The notes beneath the pieces were generated by a model that did not search any database, was not told the DNA's origin, and worked only from the letters and a program-made list of their open reading frames with translations. A stretch of 64,000 nucleotides of DNA from Spirodela intermedia (Eukaryota > Streptophyta > Magnoliopsida > Alismatales > Araceae): positions 637,501 through 701,500 of the forward strand of contig LR746278.1 of NCBI GenBank assembly GCA_902729315.2, in the 5' to 3' direction. Shown in pieces: positions 45,917-60,540 of this stretch (position 1 is the first letter of the stretch; every line of letters begins with the position of its first letter). The position numbers and the translations under genes were made by a program.

Positions 45917-47625
45917 TGATAAGTTTTTATTATCATGAGTGAATAATTAATAAAGAATATAATTTTATCCTTAACTCATGATAAATAGGATTATATTTAT
46001 TTTAAATTATAAAAAGTTTTTTTTAGTGGATTAATGTGAATTTTTGGCTAATTATGTAATTTTATATGAATTCTTATATATTTTTTACTTTTATTTTGAG
46101 ATAAATATAGAAAAAGAAAATAAAAAAAGGAGGGACCTACTAGCCCAAAAAGCAAGTCGAAAGCACAATCGGGGGGAGCCATAAGGACTCGAGCAACTAT
46201 GGACTGATGGGGGCATGTGTATGTCACTCTCCTTTCATGTCACTGGTGGCCAACTAACTATGGGACAAGGAATGGTCGTACATGTAAGAGAAAGGGACTC
46301 ATTACTTGTAAATATGATATTATTATATATTAACTCAACATTTTGGCATATAACCAATGTGAGACTAAACCCGGATCTAGAATGATTTTATTTATTTTAA
46401 TACCTAAAATATCCCTTAGTTGTAATAGAGATTTACCATGATGATACCACTTTATAAGGATATTATAGTACTTATTTCAAACTCTCTCCTTTAGGCAAGC
46501 GATCGACCTGGGTTTGAATTCTACTAAAGCCAAAAACTCATATTTTTATTTGAATAAATCATGACTTTTCTACAAATTACTAGTAAAAGATTAAGCTGCA
46601 AGAATCACTCGATCATTAGCAAAAATTTAGTCGACATGATTCGCGGAGTATTATTACTAATTTTCTAAAAAATTCATGATAAAAGGATTGCAAATCCATC
46701 GAGTAAAGTATCTCCGATTAATCGACGAACAAATCATTATTAGGAAGAGGATGATTCATCGAGAGATGAGTCGTCACCTTTTGAGAGCGTACCAAATGTG
46801 ATAAAGAACTTCCTCTAGCTGTGCGAAGTTAAGGATGAAGTTCCCTAACACACTCCCCTCCTCCATCCAACTTTTCTTTATCAGGTGACAACCACTAGAG
46901 AGCTAAAAAGTCGTCCTTTTTTACTTCGATGGGTGACAGTCGTGAGAGACAATTTGACAATATATTTCATCGATCTCTAAACTTTGCAAGAAGATCTAGA
47001 GATTGCTCACATTGTTGTTGTCTAAAGAGAGCCTTAGAGGCTGTGGGCATTACATGATAATCCTCCAAATGCTTAGGATTCTAATGCATCATCAATGCAT
47101 TATTGTGGCGACACTAAAACTCTATTTTCCTACTTTTTACTTAATTTTCACTTTATTTAATGATACTTTGTGTGATTTAAATGTATCAAACTATTATTCG
47201 TTAAATTACAACTTTTTTGGCTTTTGTAGATCTTTATTTGATTAATTAAATCATCTGTAATTACTTATGTAAGAATCACTAGATAGAACTTTATTTTTTC
47301 TCAATTCACATTCATCAGATGTTGACATCATCATGACATCCACACCCTTATTTCCCTTTTTCATAAATTTTAAATAAATTTCATTTATATTTCTTATCTA
47401 AAATTTATAAAAAATCATATTCTTTGAAAACAATTTTGAACATTACTTGATATTATATTATAAACTTGTGATCGACTTGAAAAATTCTTACTATTTTTGA
47501 ACTTTTATTGAATTATAATTATTATATTTATTCAAAAATACTTCTAAATGTCTAAAAGTTAGTATTTTCTAGCTTTATAAATTTTAAATTTACCTAATTT
47601 ACTATACAATGACTAAGTTGCATCA
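45917..47625 (-). mobile_element. 1.7-kb solo-LTR-like element 3, nested in copia element 2
   Basis: On minus it starts TGATGCAACTTAGTC (at 47625) and ends AAAACTTATCA (at 45917), the same family as elements 1 and 2, with the same terminal palindrome (ttaactcatgat). It splits gag. Instead of a 5-bp duplication it is flanked by two related 72-bp direct repeats, 45845-45916 and 47641-47712, both starting GGTGACCC.AAGGGCT. Non-coding. Confidence 0.8.
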
Positions 47626-50045
47626 TGACAAATCTATTAGTGGTGACCCGAAGGGCTGTCGAGAAGATGGAGGTAAGATTAGACATGCAATCCTCATAGA
47701 GAATAGTCTTCTGATCTAAGATGTGATGGACAAATAAAGTTCACTAAGATAAATCACAACATAAAACTCTTAGCGATAGTGTTGGAGGGTCAAGAGGTCA
47801 ATAGTAGGGGGTTGATAGATATCAACCTCTTAGATGAAGGCTTGGAGGCGATCATAGTAGGCTTGAAGAGAGAGATTACCTTGTTTGTAAGAAAGAAAAG
47901 ATTTGAAAATCTCCACAAGTCAATTGATGCTCATCTGATTGACATACATGGTTTTCATAATGAGTCATAGAAGATAGGCTGAGGTGATGCATGTTAGTGA
48001 CTTGACAATACTGGGCTCAATACTTTGAAGCATATGTGTGATGACAATCAAGTCGAGCTGCGACCATATTAGATACAAGATCTCGAAGGCTAGGTGGGTC
48101 TTGCGAGAGGTGATGGAGGAGACTATGAGATCTAAAGAAGAGCTTGAAGCCAAATGTCTACGATACATAATTATGGCTGTTGAAGATGTACACCAATTGA
48201 GTAAGTTGCGTCGTGGTAGAGTGGCAAGCTAGAGGAACCATTGGAGAAAGGAGAACACTAGCTGGAAGAAGCTCAGAGGACTCAGAGATAGGTGACATAG
48301 GGGAGTGAGATGATGCTATAAGGCCAAGGGGTCCGGGCCAGAGGGACAAGAGGTGGGGTGAGTAGGTTGAGGCTCGACGAGCCGGTCTGGAGGGGTAGGC
48401 AAAGATGGCTGGGGCCAGTTGGGGCCAACTAGGCCATGTTGGGCTGCAGATCTGTGCGGGGCCAATGAGTCCAATTGGGGCAGTCTCAAGTGGGCTAGTT
48501 TGGAAGAAAACTATTGGCTGACTTGTCGGGAGATGGGCGAAACCCTAGCCACCGCGGCTAGACAGCAACAGCACCCGCAATGGCAATGACAATGGCTGAG
48601 GTGTGACAGCATCAGTGAGGGCTGGGGTGCGACGGCAAGGGAGCAACATCAAGGGTGTGACGGCAAGGGCACAATAGCGAGGAGGGACCTCAATAGCAGC
48701 AGTGACGCCCTCACCAACTGAGAACAATGGCGCCCATAATGGTGCAACAATGAGGGTGCAGTGGCAAGGAGGGGCCTCAACGGTGATGGTGATGGTGGTG
48801 ACATCAAAGAAGAGGAGGAGAACAATGGCACCGATTAGGGGTGATGGTGGCAAGGAGGGCAGCCCCCAAAAGGAGAAGGAGAGCAAAAACAAAGATGACA
48901 ACACTAGAAGAGGGAAGAGCGGTGACGCTAAAGAGCCACATGAGCAGGGAAGAAGACAACGAGGAGGAGAGCAGCACGCCAAAGGTAGGCGGTGCACTAG
49001 AGAAGAGGAGGATGATGAGGGATACCTAGTGCTTTGATACCATGTTAACACAAGAGAGGAAAACCCTAGAATCTATGCAGTCTCAAATAGAATATATGAC
49101 TCCTATATAGGAGAGAGGAGATATATGCCTATCTTGAGTTGATAGTTTGATACCACTATTGAATAGTTATTAAAAAAGTTTGAAAGATATATGTCAAAAA
49201 TAAGTCTTGAGCTCAACATCTAAATGGTGACACACTATCAACTTATGTGGATGTGAACTCAACACAAATTGATTATTTAGTTTGATCTTAATGGAAAAGT
49301 TGTTCACCATTGAGTAAGGAAGATCCAATCAAATTGAACAAGCAAGGGAATAGAAAGTTTCAAAATGCAAAAGTATCAAAGGTTGTTAATATGCATTCTA
49401 GAAAATGATAAACTTTTTAACAAATTTCCTAAATATTTGGGAACCTATGAAAGTAAGAAGCTATTAAAGGATGACTGCTAGTATATAAGAAGATGCTTGA
49501 GAAATATAAGTAAGCTCTTCAGATGAATATTCCAAGCAAGAATCTCAAGCTCTTCATACGAGATGCATGAACAATAAACAAAAAACTGCATCTTAATCTA
49601 CATTAGACTTTCATGACTCAAACAATATATGATTCAAAGGAAAATACTTTATATTAGACCCTAAGATAATTGAGTGGTGAGGGGGGAGATTTTTGGGTGA
49701 AAGCATAAGGTAGATAGTAGCCTATTTTGGCCTTGGAAAAGTGAAGTTTCTATGGAGATGGACTTTAGTGGTTGGGTGGGTGAGCTCATGAAGGTTAGTG
49801 TGTATTTACTAATAGAAATAATAAAATATGAGTAGGAGGACTACTTTAGGACTGGATGTAGTCAAGCGAAGAATGAACAAGTATAAAAATATCAGTCTCT
49901 AGTGAGAGAGTTATATGTACACATGTTGACACATCTATCAATAACCCATATAGATAATTAGGTAACTACAAAAAATGACTGAAAATGTTTGACAACTAAT
50001 TAGATCCCCCCCCACAGAGTTTCATCTAGCTTGATAGTTCCAACA

Positions 50046-52496
50046 CCTTTAAGATCCTTAGTCTAGCTTGAATCAAATTCAAATAATGTTTAACTTTCTT
50101 GAATGAAAAACATTTTAGTCAACATGTTTACATAATTATCGAATATGTGAATATTGTGTAATAAGATATCTCATGAGTTAATCAATTCTTTGGTCTTATA
50201 ATATCTCACATCAATATGTTTCCTCCTTATATAATATATGTGATTTATTGTCAAACAAATGCCATTTTGATTATCATAAAAGAACTCTATTTGTATTAAA
50301 ACTGAGATCCATCATAAATTACTTCATTCACAAAGCCTCCTTTGCTACTTTAGCTATAGCCATATACCAATTCTCTTGCAAGAGTAAACACATATCATAT
50401 TGTAGATCGTCAATTATCTAAATCACTTATATAATTGACATTAATAAAGTCATTAGTTGATAGAAAATTGTACTTTTAGAATATGACTTTAACATTGATT
50501 GAGCCTTTTAAATATTTTAAAATTTACTTTATTACCTTATAATACTATATTCGTAGATTATTCATAAACCTATTGACCACACTAACTTGCACCATTATCT
50601 TGATGATTTTTTTAAATCATAAAAATATTTTTTCAACTTGTAGGCATGATCTTCATACTCTATTTCTTTCAAACTTTTAAGATATTTTAGATAAAAAGTC
50701 TTGTCTGAATCATTATAGAGGAATACAATCTTCACATTAAGTTATTCTAACTCTAAATTATTTTGTGCAACCATAGCTAATACCACTATAATTGATGTGT
50801 GTTTTGTCATATGAATATCCTTATGAATATCCTTTTATTATAGTCAATTTCTATTCCTTATGAATATCCTTTTATTACAAGTCTTACCTTTGACTTGTGG
50901 TTGTTCTTCTTTAGATATAGCTTCATTTTGCTTAAAAATTCATTCGCATTCAACAATCTTCTTCTCCTTTGGAAGTCTAATAAGATCTCAAGTCCAATTT
51001 TTCTCCAATGACTTTTTTTCTTATACCATTACCTTTAACTATTCATCTTTCTTCTTGAAATTAATGGACTCTTTAAAAAATATGGGCTCTCTTTTACCCA
51101 CAATTAAGTTAAAAGATACATAATTTTTAGAACTATATTTCAATAGAAGTCTATTTTTTTGTCAAGCCCTCCAAGTGACCATAGCATCAGTTTCTTTCTA
51201 AACTAAATTATTACATTTAGTTGTCATTAGATAATTCAGTATCTTATCCACCTCCACTTCAATGTTTTATTTGCTTGAATTCCTTTTTTTTTTGCTGTTG
51301 TACCTATTCTTAATCAAAAGATTTCAACATGAATTTTGTTCAAAATTACATCCTTGCTTATCACAATCTTCTTGGTTATTAAATCCCACAACTTATAACC
51401 TTTGACACCATTTGTGTACCCTTAGAAAATACATTTCTTAGACTTTGGGTCAAGTTTATATATCTCATCATTAAGAATATGGGCATATTTAGGAGTTATA
51501 AATATCTACAAATTTGAATAGTTCGCTTCTTTACATGTCCATAGTTCCTTAGCAACTTTTTCTTCAAGAACAACATTAGCTGATATATTCATCACATACA
51601 TCACCATGTTCACAGCCCCAGCCAAAAATTCCTTGGGTAATTTAACATACAATCTCAAACATCTTACTTTCTCAACATTCATTCATCCCTTTTGGTAGTC
51701 CATTTTGTTAGGCTATTTTCTTTGTAGCAAAATCTATTGTAATTTGATCATCTTCACAATATTTGAAAATTTTAAACTTTATATATTATATTCCATTGAC
51801 AGTTATCAAGACTTTTATCTTATTCCTTATTTAGTTTTCAACTTTAATTTTCTATAGCTTAAACTTTGCTAAAGTTTCATGCTTACACTTCATGAAGTAA
51901 ACCCAAACTTGTTTGGAGTAATCATCAATAAGAGTCACAAAGAATAAGATCTTCTATTTTACATTACATCAACAAGATTTCAAAACTTAGAATGAATATA
52001 ATGAAGCACTCTTTTGCCATTGTAGTTGACTATTTGGAAGTTTACCTTGCACTATTTTCTCATCACATAATATTTATGAAAATCTAATTTGTAAGTTTTA
52101 ACCCCTTGAGAAATCCACTCTCATAGAGTTCCTTAATACTAATCTCACTAATATGACCCAATCTTAGTTTTTACAAAAGTGTAATATCTTCCATAGGATT
52201 ATTAGGCATTACTTGTGATACTTGGCATCTAATAGTGATTCCATCAAGTTTTTATATATTTCTTTATAATTTTCTGTCTTTCATCACTATGAGTTCCCCA
52301 TTACAAACTTCTAGGATTTCATTATCACCTTTGTACGTGAAATGATTAGAATCTAATGTTTTTAAATAAATTAGATACTTCTTGAGGTCGGGCATGCCTC
52401 ACATTTCTTAAGGTTCTCACATTCTATCAGACATTTTGATTTTAATGGTGCCAACTCCAATGAACTTACATGAAGAGTCAACTATAATGGCAAAAG
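50046..52496 (-). mobile_element. Ty1/copia relic 3, protease end to RNase H
   Basis: On minus, through many stops: FIGVGTIKIKM...DLKKYLI (pre-integrase, near 52470-52380), VTLIDDYSKQVWVYFMKCKHE (integrase, near 51960-51890), NGLPKGMNE and LPKEFLAGAVNMVMYVMNISANVVLEE (near 51700-51560), LDPKSKKCIF...NGVKGYKLWDLITKKIVISKD (near 51450-51340), and near 50250-50050 the C-terminal NKSHILYK...TKMF.FHSRK...LNLIQ. LTRs are not evident: the left edge abuts R2, the right edge abuts block D at about 52497. Dead. Confidence 0.85.
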
Positions 52497-53706
52497 AACC
52501 TTAGGAAGTTGATGTGTAAAAAATTTCAGGTTCAACCAATTAGAGAGCTCAAAGGACCATGTCAAGCTGTGGTCTAATTGACGACAATATTTTTGATATC
52601 TTTATGCTGAATTATATTACAAGATATTATATTTTCATACCAATTTCCTACACATTATTCAATTCACCCCATACTATAAATCTTATCAACTAAGATCTTC
52701 ATAATATGCATCCATACTACATAATAAAACCAACTACAAAGAGAAAACGTCTTAATTGATAAATTATCAATACATGTAATTAATGAAAATGATAAATATA
52801 TCAACAAGATCTCTGATATTTTATTATCACTAGCCCTCTAAGTATGACACCTTTTTTCACCCTATAAACAATGTTTAAGAAGACAAATGAATTCCCTTAC
52901 CCCATCCCTCCCAAGCCCCCAAACTCTCTCCTTAAAATTAATTAATAAATATTTATTTGATGGTTAAAGGTCAAGTCTCATTTGTGGAAGACTTTTCACT
53001 ATATGCATATAAAACTGTTTTACATGGCATGTGGCTTTTAGCAATCAAATAAATAAATTGTGAAGCCAAAACAATCATAATAAACCATGAGTTCAAATCA
53101 AGTGAGATTTATTTAGAATTTAATCCTATGAAGAGTACCAAAGTTGTGTTTCTACTTTCAAATATGAAAGTATTGTAGAACATATCGTTTTATTTCTGTC
53201 ATGCTAAACGAAAATCTTAATTTGTGAAGCTAAAGTAGACGATCATTGATTTATGCCATAATGTATTTTTGTGTATATACAACTCAAAATAAAGGGAAAA
53301 TAAAACCGAGTAGCGTACTCTGTAAAACTTAGTCTATTCGTTTCTTCTCATGTAAAGTTGTTCTCACCCAAGACTCAGAATACCAAAGGATTCGGGCTTC
53401 CAATGGCTGTAACCCCACCCATTTCTCATCTAGACACTGGGTTCCCATAAAATGTTACAGTCAATCCGAGTGAATTTTTTTCATGCTGTTATGCGTATAT
53501 CTCGTCATAATACTGATATTCATCAGTTGAGATGAAGTGATGGATGCCCGGCAGAATTCGACATAAATTGACAGTACAATAGAACTAGTCAAAACAAATA
53601 GTTTACGGTCGGGCGCATCATCCTAAAGCCGACACACTGCCTCCCTCACGAACGATTAGCTCGGACGGAGATCCGCCGAGGCAACGACGAGCCGATCCGG
53701 CGAGCT
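52497..53706 (-). repeat. Block D, second copy: 3' flank of Lhcb1 copy 8
   Basis: Collinear with 28069-29342. The last 160 bases are the probable 3' UTR of copy 8 and also match 31641-31789. No coding sequence. Confidence 0.75.
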
Positions 53707-55440
<1,734 letters not shown>

Positions 55441-58400
55441 AAGTTTGAAGCTTAGATATTTGTTAAGGAGCTTGTCTCATTTATTTTAAGAATATTGTAT
55501 CTTTTTCCAAATTTATTTCATCACACTTCGTAATGGTCCAAGGATGCAACTTGTTCAAGTATCATATGTTTGGAAAACTATTAAAAACAATAAGATCCCT
55601 AATGGTTGTTATGGTTTTAGGGGCCACAGCTTATGTCACAACTAATTTAACATGGTTATCTGAAAATTAATAGGGAGAACCTTTCTCGCCATCAACAAAA
55701 TTGTATGGGCACAATGTTTCCTCTATGGAAATCTGAGCAACAGCACTCTTTTCTGAGTCTATTCATGATTGAGTATGGAGAAAGGTCAGTGGATATTTTG
55801 AGTTTCTAGGAGGTGTCCATATTGTTATTCCGTGAAAAAATATAATATCATTTAAATAACCAAGGTGCATTTACGAACAAGTGCCAATGTCTCAATATAC
55901 ATGTCATCTCACACAATATTTTACAATAACATGATCCATAAACATTCACATTGGGTAATAACATTGTACCTTTTAGCTGATGGAATCATTATCCCTTATG
56001 CTGTCTTTGTATTTCGCATTTACCTCTTTGTAGGAAAGCCAGCTCTAATCTAGGATAGAAAAATACCTCCCCCTTGGATTATTTCAGAACACCTTTTGCT
56101 TCTCCACTAGTTTAATGCCCATGTCCTTTAGTTATACTAACCTAGACTCTTAATATTTACAACTTCGAGTCACCATAATTGCACCCAACAGTAACTCTAG
56201 ATGTGTGGATATAGACGGGCCTTAATACACAACACTTGCTTCTACCTAAAATCTACTATGACTATAAAGCTTTTACACACATTCGTGAATAAATAAAATA
56301 CTACTACTATTGCTTGAGTCTTTGAAATAAGATGAGATAAATAATTGTACATCAGGATACTGTGAAAATGCTGCATATGTGTGGATAAAGGAGTGTTGCC
56401 CTTAATGTTTTTGTATGACTTTAAATTCTCATAATTAAGTTACTAGACTTCTCAAAAATACTCAACCACACTCAGGTATTTCTCACCATAGTTCCTAGCT
56501 ATTGTTGCCCTTAAACTATTAATCAATTAACTCATACAAGTTAAATAAAATATTTTTTCTAAAAATAAAAGGAAGGATTATGCATCAATTTAGTAATGAG
56601 TCGTTGGTGTACAAACATTTTAAAAAGTTCATATTCATCCAAAAAACTTTGAAAATTTTACCCTTTCATTGATTTTCTCAGTATCAAAACAAGATAGTTT
56701 TTAAAAGCCAACAATTTTTATGATAAATTAATTGTCCTCTTGAACCACTAGTATATGACACTTGACACACAACAAATGAACTCATTACTCATGACATGCA
56801 ATGAGATTTACAATTGGTCCTCTTCCATACTAAGAGACTAAGCATGCTCTATGTAAGAAACTTGCACATAGAGACTCTAATGAGAAGGCAGCAGTTGATG
56901 ACCATCCTATTTCTTTATGATATTGTGCAACTACTAGAAGCACATGAACTCTATGATAATAGGCTAATGACTAATGAGAAGGCTTCACTATACTAAAGTA
57001 TTTTCCTTCCTCATCTTTTGTTTTGTTTTTCTCTTCTTTTAAATGCTATATGAGGGCTATTTTTGTTGATTTTTATAGAGAACCTTTGTAAGATTTTAGT
57101 GTCAATTGTAATGCACACATGTCAAGTGAGGCATAATAATGTTTATAATAGTTTGATAAGATCCAAAACCCACTTCACTCTATAACCCTCTCATTAGATA
57201 TTTTATATTATCTTCCTTAAGGTACCAATAAAAAAAAACTAAAAAAAATTGCTATTTGAACTAGATTGTCCAAATCTTTCTACCAAATAAATTTTACCAA
57301 ATAAATGTCCAAGGCTTTCTTAGTAACTAGATTGTGCAAAATCCAATATGAAATTTAAATGAAGCACTTAGCCTACCTCTAGTAAGTTTTCATTATCATG
57401 AGTTAATAATTAATAAATAATATAATTTTAACTTTAACTCATAATAAATAGAATTATATTTATATTAAATTGTAAAAAAAATTAGTTAATATGATTTTTT
57501 AGCCAATTATGTGATTTTATGTGAATTTCTATAATTTTTATAATCTTATTTTTGAGATAAATAAAAAAATAAAAAAAATAAAAAGGTAATAAAAGGAGAG
57601 AACATGCTAGCCAATTGAGCCCGCAAGTAGGTTAAAAGCATAATTGAGTGAAATCGTGACCAAGGTCTCAAGAAACAAAGGATAAATTGATTGGGACATA
57701 TGTGCGTCACTCTCCTTCCATGTCATTGTAGACCAATTGGACGTGGGACAAGGAGTGGTTATAGACACACGAGAAAGAAACTCATTAATTCCTAAATCTT
57801 GTATTATTATATATTTGTCTCAAAAGTTGATCTAATTGAGTGTGGTATCATTAAATATCATGAAATCACCACCACTAAATTTTTCTTGCATTTAATTTTA
57901 ACATATAAATCTCTTTTCATTAGTTTTTGTTGAAGTGACAAGGTTACTTTTAATAGTAATATTTCTGAATTAAAAATAAGTGCTTGCTTTGTACCAAAAT
58001 AAATCAAGCTATCATTAACACCTCTGATTCCATCACTTTAGCCTACATATGATCACACTCCTAATGAAAGTGTCACCATCATTTCTTTTTAGGTGATGTA
58101 CACCTAATGAGGCAAAGTTTCATATTTTTCAATTCATTATAATTTATATTATGTTCATAAACTTATAAATCAATAGATGCATCTGTGAGTAAATTTATAA
58201 AAAAGCACAGCATCATATGAACTAAATTGTAGTCACAATTATATAGCTATGAGTTCTATCATGCACGTCTTATAAGTTACGTTATAATGACTGGTTAATC
58301 CATAAAAACATATTAGTATGAAATCAATATGAGTAACCACGTCAAATCGTCACGAGAATAGAAGCCAATCACACAATCAGCGCATCCTACCTCCAACGCT

Positions 58401-59028
58401 TACCCTCTTCATCATTGAATTGATGGCTCAATAGTCAGTTATCTTCACTCCTGCTATCGGTAATGGGAAAAAAATGGAAAACCATTTAGCGGCAGTACAA
58501 CAGAGCTAAAGTCGTGCTGATATGAATGCTTGAGGACCTGCAAAACGACATCCCACTTGCAGAGTAGTCAGGCTAACAAACGTGAGCGCCTTACACACTT
58601 GATGAAAATCCATGGTCTTGCTTCATTTGACCCAATATGACACGAAATCGGGGGGAACCTATCGTTAATAGTTCTGTATGATCTCATGGGATATGGAGGC
58701 CATCATAGACATTCCGTCTATAACCGAGTTTGGGGCAAGAGCATTGGACTTAAGGGTGGTCATCCACGTTCGTCTGAGCCCTTCGCAAGGCCACAGCCCT
58801 CTCTATACGCCATAACAGGGCCGTGGCGCGATCCAGACGGAACTTGGCCAGAAGAGAAAACTTATCGGAAGGAGTGGGAAGATAAATAAAGAAGACTTGT
58901 AGCAAAAAAATATACAGGAACATTTCTGATAGATAGTTTACAACCATGAACAACCTCAGAAACCCACCCCGTCATCTACCCCAGGCAGAAACCTCGAGAG
59001 CTGGCCTCCATTTCAGGGCTCATCGGGC
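55441..59028 (-). repeat. Spacer C, third copy of the array spacer
   Basis: Collinear with spacer B and, inverted, with spacer A. It has empty sites for elements 1 and 2 but its own partial insertion at 57378-57850. The block near 56860-56995 is the counterpart of 34945-35090 and 13480-13620. A 67-codon + frame at 58686-58889 corresponds to the antisense frame after copy 1. The last 170 bases are the 3' flank of the copy 9 pseudogene. Confidence 0.8.
57378..57850 (-). mobile_element. Fragment of the solo-LTR-like family (element 4)
   Basis: From 57378 (TAGTAAGTTTTCATTATCATGAG) the right end of elements 1-3 is present in reverse with its palindrome, then the GCCAATTGGACGTGGGACAAGG and CGAGAAAGAAACTCATTA parts. 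It stops near 57850, so about 1.2 kb is missing. It sits where spacer A has the sequence at about 12960-13130. Confidence 0.7.
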
Positions 59029-60116
<1,088 letters not shown>

Positions 60117-60540
60117 TGTGATGGTGAAGGCGAGTTGTGAAGCGGGTGTGCGGATGAGTTCTGGCGTTCGAGGTGAGGACGTACCGTCCTGGTGCCTCCG
60201 TTTAAATACCCGTGCAGACTAGGGAGAAGCTGGGGAGGAGTAGGATGTGGGATCGTATCCCGAGCTATCTCCGTCGATCTTGTCATTGGTCGCACGCCCG
60301 CGAACTGCTCCCGCCACAGAACTGGATCGGCCGCCAGATTTTCCCGCCTCTCCCTTCAATCCTGTTGTGGCCATGTCTTCACTTATCCGTCGCACCGGTC
60401 CTAAGAGCAAATGCTGACACATTCTTCTGTGGGGCCCAGTGTGAAACAAGGTCATAATCGGCTTTGCATACTGGGCCGATTAGATTTTCATAATAGGCCT
60501 ATTGGACTTTCATATTGGGCCGACTGATTGCCACGAGGGA
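60117..60540. promoter_or_regulatory. Divergent promoter region, Lhcb1 copy 9 / PCD gene
   Basis: 424 bp separate the two start codons. For the Lhcb1 remnant (minus): TATTTAAA at 60208-60201, about 90 bp from its ATG, and CCAAT (attgg on +) near 60285. For the dehydratase gene (+) no clear TATA is seen; three similar short tracts with TTGGGCCGA or related GGGCCGAT sit at 60470-60525 (telo-box/site-II-like GGGCC motifs, common in housekeeping promoters). Confidence 0.5.

Larger units (their letters stand above)
42041..49165 (-). mobile_element. Ty1/copia element 2, complete outline, degenerate
   Basis: LTRs: 42041-42190 (3' LTR) and 49043-49165 (5' LTR), both starting on + with TGTT(G/A)ACA. 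Target duplication gttat at 42036-42040 and 49166-49170. PBS TGGTATCAAA (minus) at 49042-49033, polypurine tract TTGAGGGACAA (minus) at 42201-42191. In order on minus: gag pieces (QSIEPSIVKSLT near 48030, LSLQAYYDRLQAFI near 47840, zinc-knuckle-like CTFCKRGFKMIYD near 45700), protease (LWIIDSEASTYM near 45310), integrase (CKSCQLGKHHCTS, IFIDDYTHVSWVYFL at 44886-44632), RT (RHKARLVTQSFTQTYGIDY at 43594-43367), RNase H (KSTIGYCTYVDSNLVTWRS near 42580). Many stops; the protease D-S-G is D-S-E. Without the nested insert it is about 5.4 kb, normal for copia. Confidence 0.9.
41977..50045 (+). repeat. Long repeat R2, split by copia element 2
   Basis: R2 consists of 41977-42040 and 49166-50045, related to R1 in the same orientation. 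The two parts join correctly once 42041-49165 and one gttat are removed: AGATAAGTTAT then TAAAAAAGTTTGAAAG. R2 is the probable 3' LTR of copia relic 1. The part at 49990-50045 ends CAGAGTTTCATCTAGC...TTCCAACA, as R1 does. Confidence 0.65.

Noticed and set aside
48545-49051. 168-codon minus frame, Ser/Leu/Pro-rich
   Set aside because: Lies between the PBS and gag of copia element 2; low-complexity untranslated leader of a dead element.
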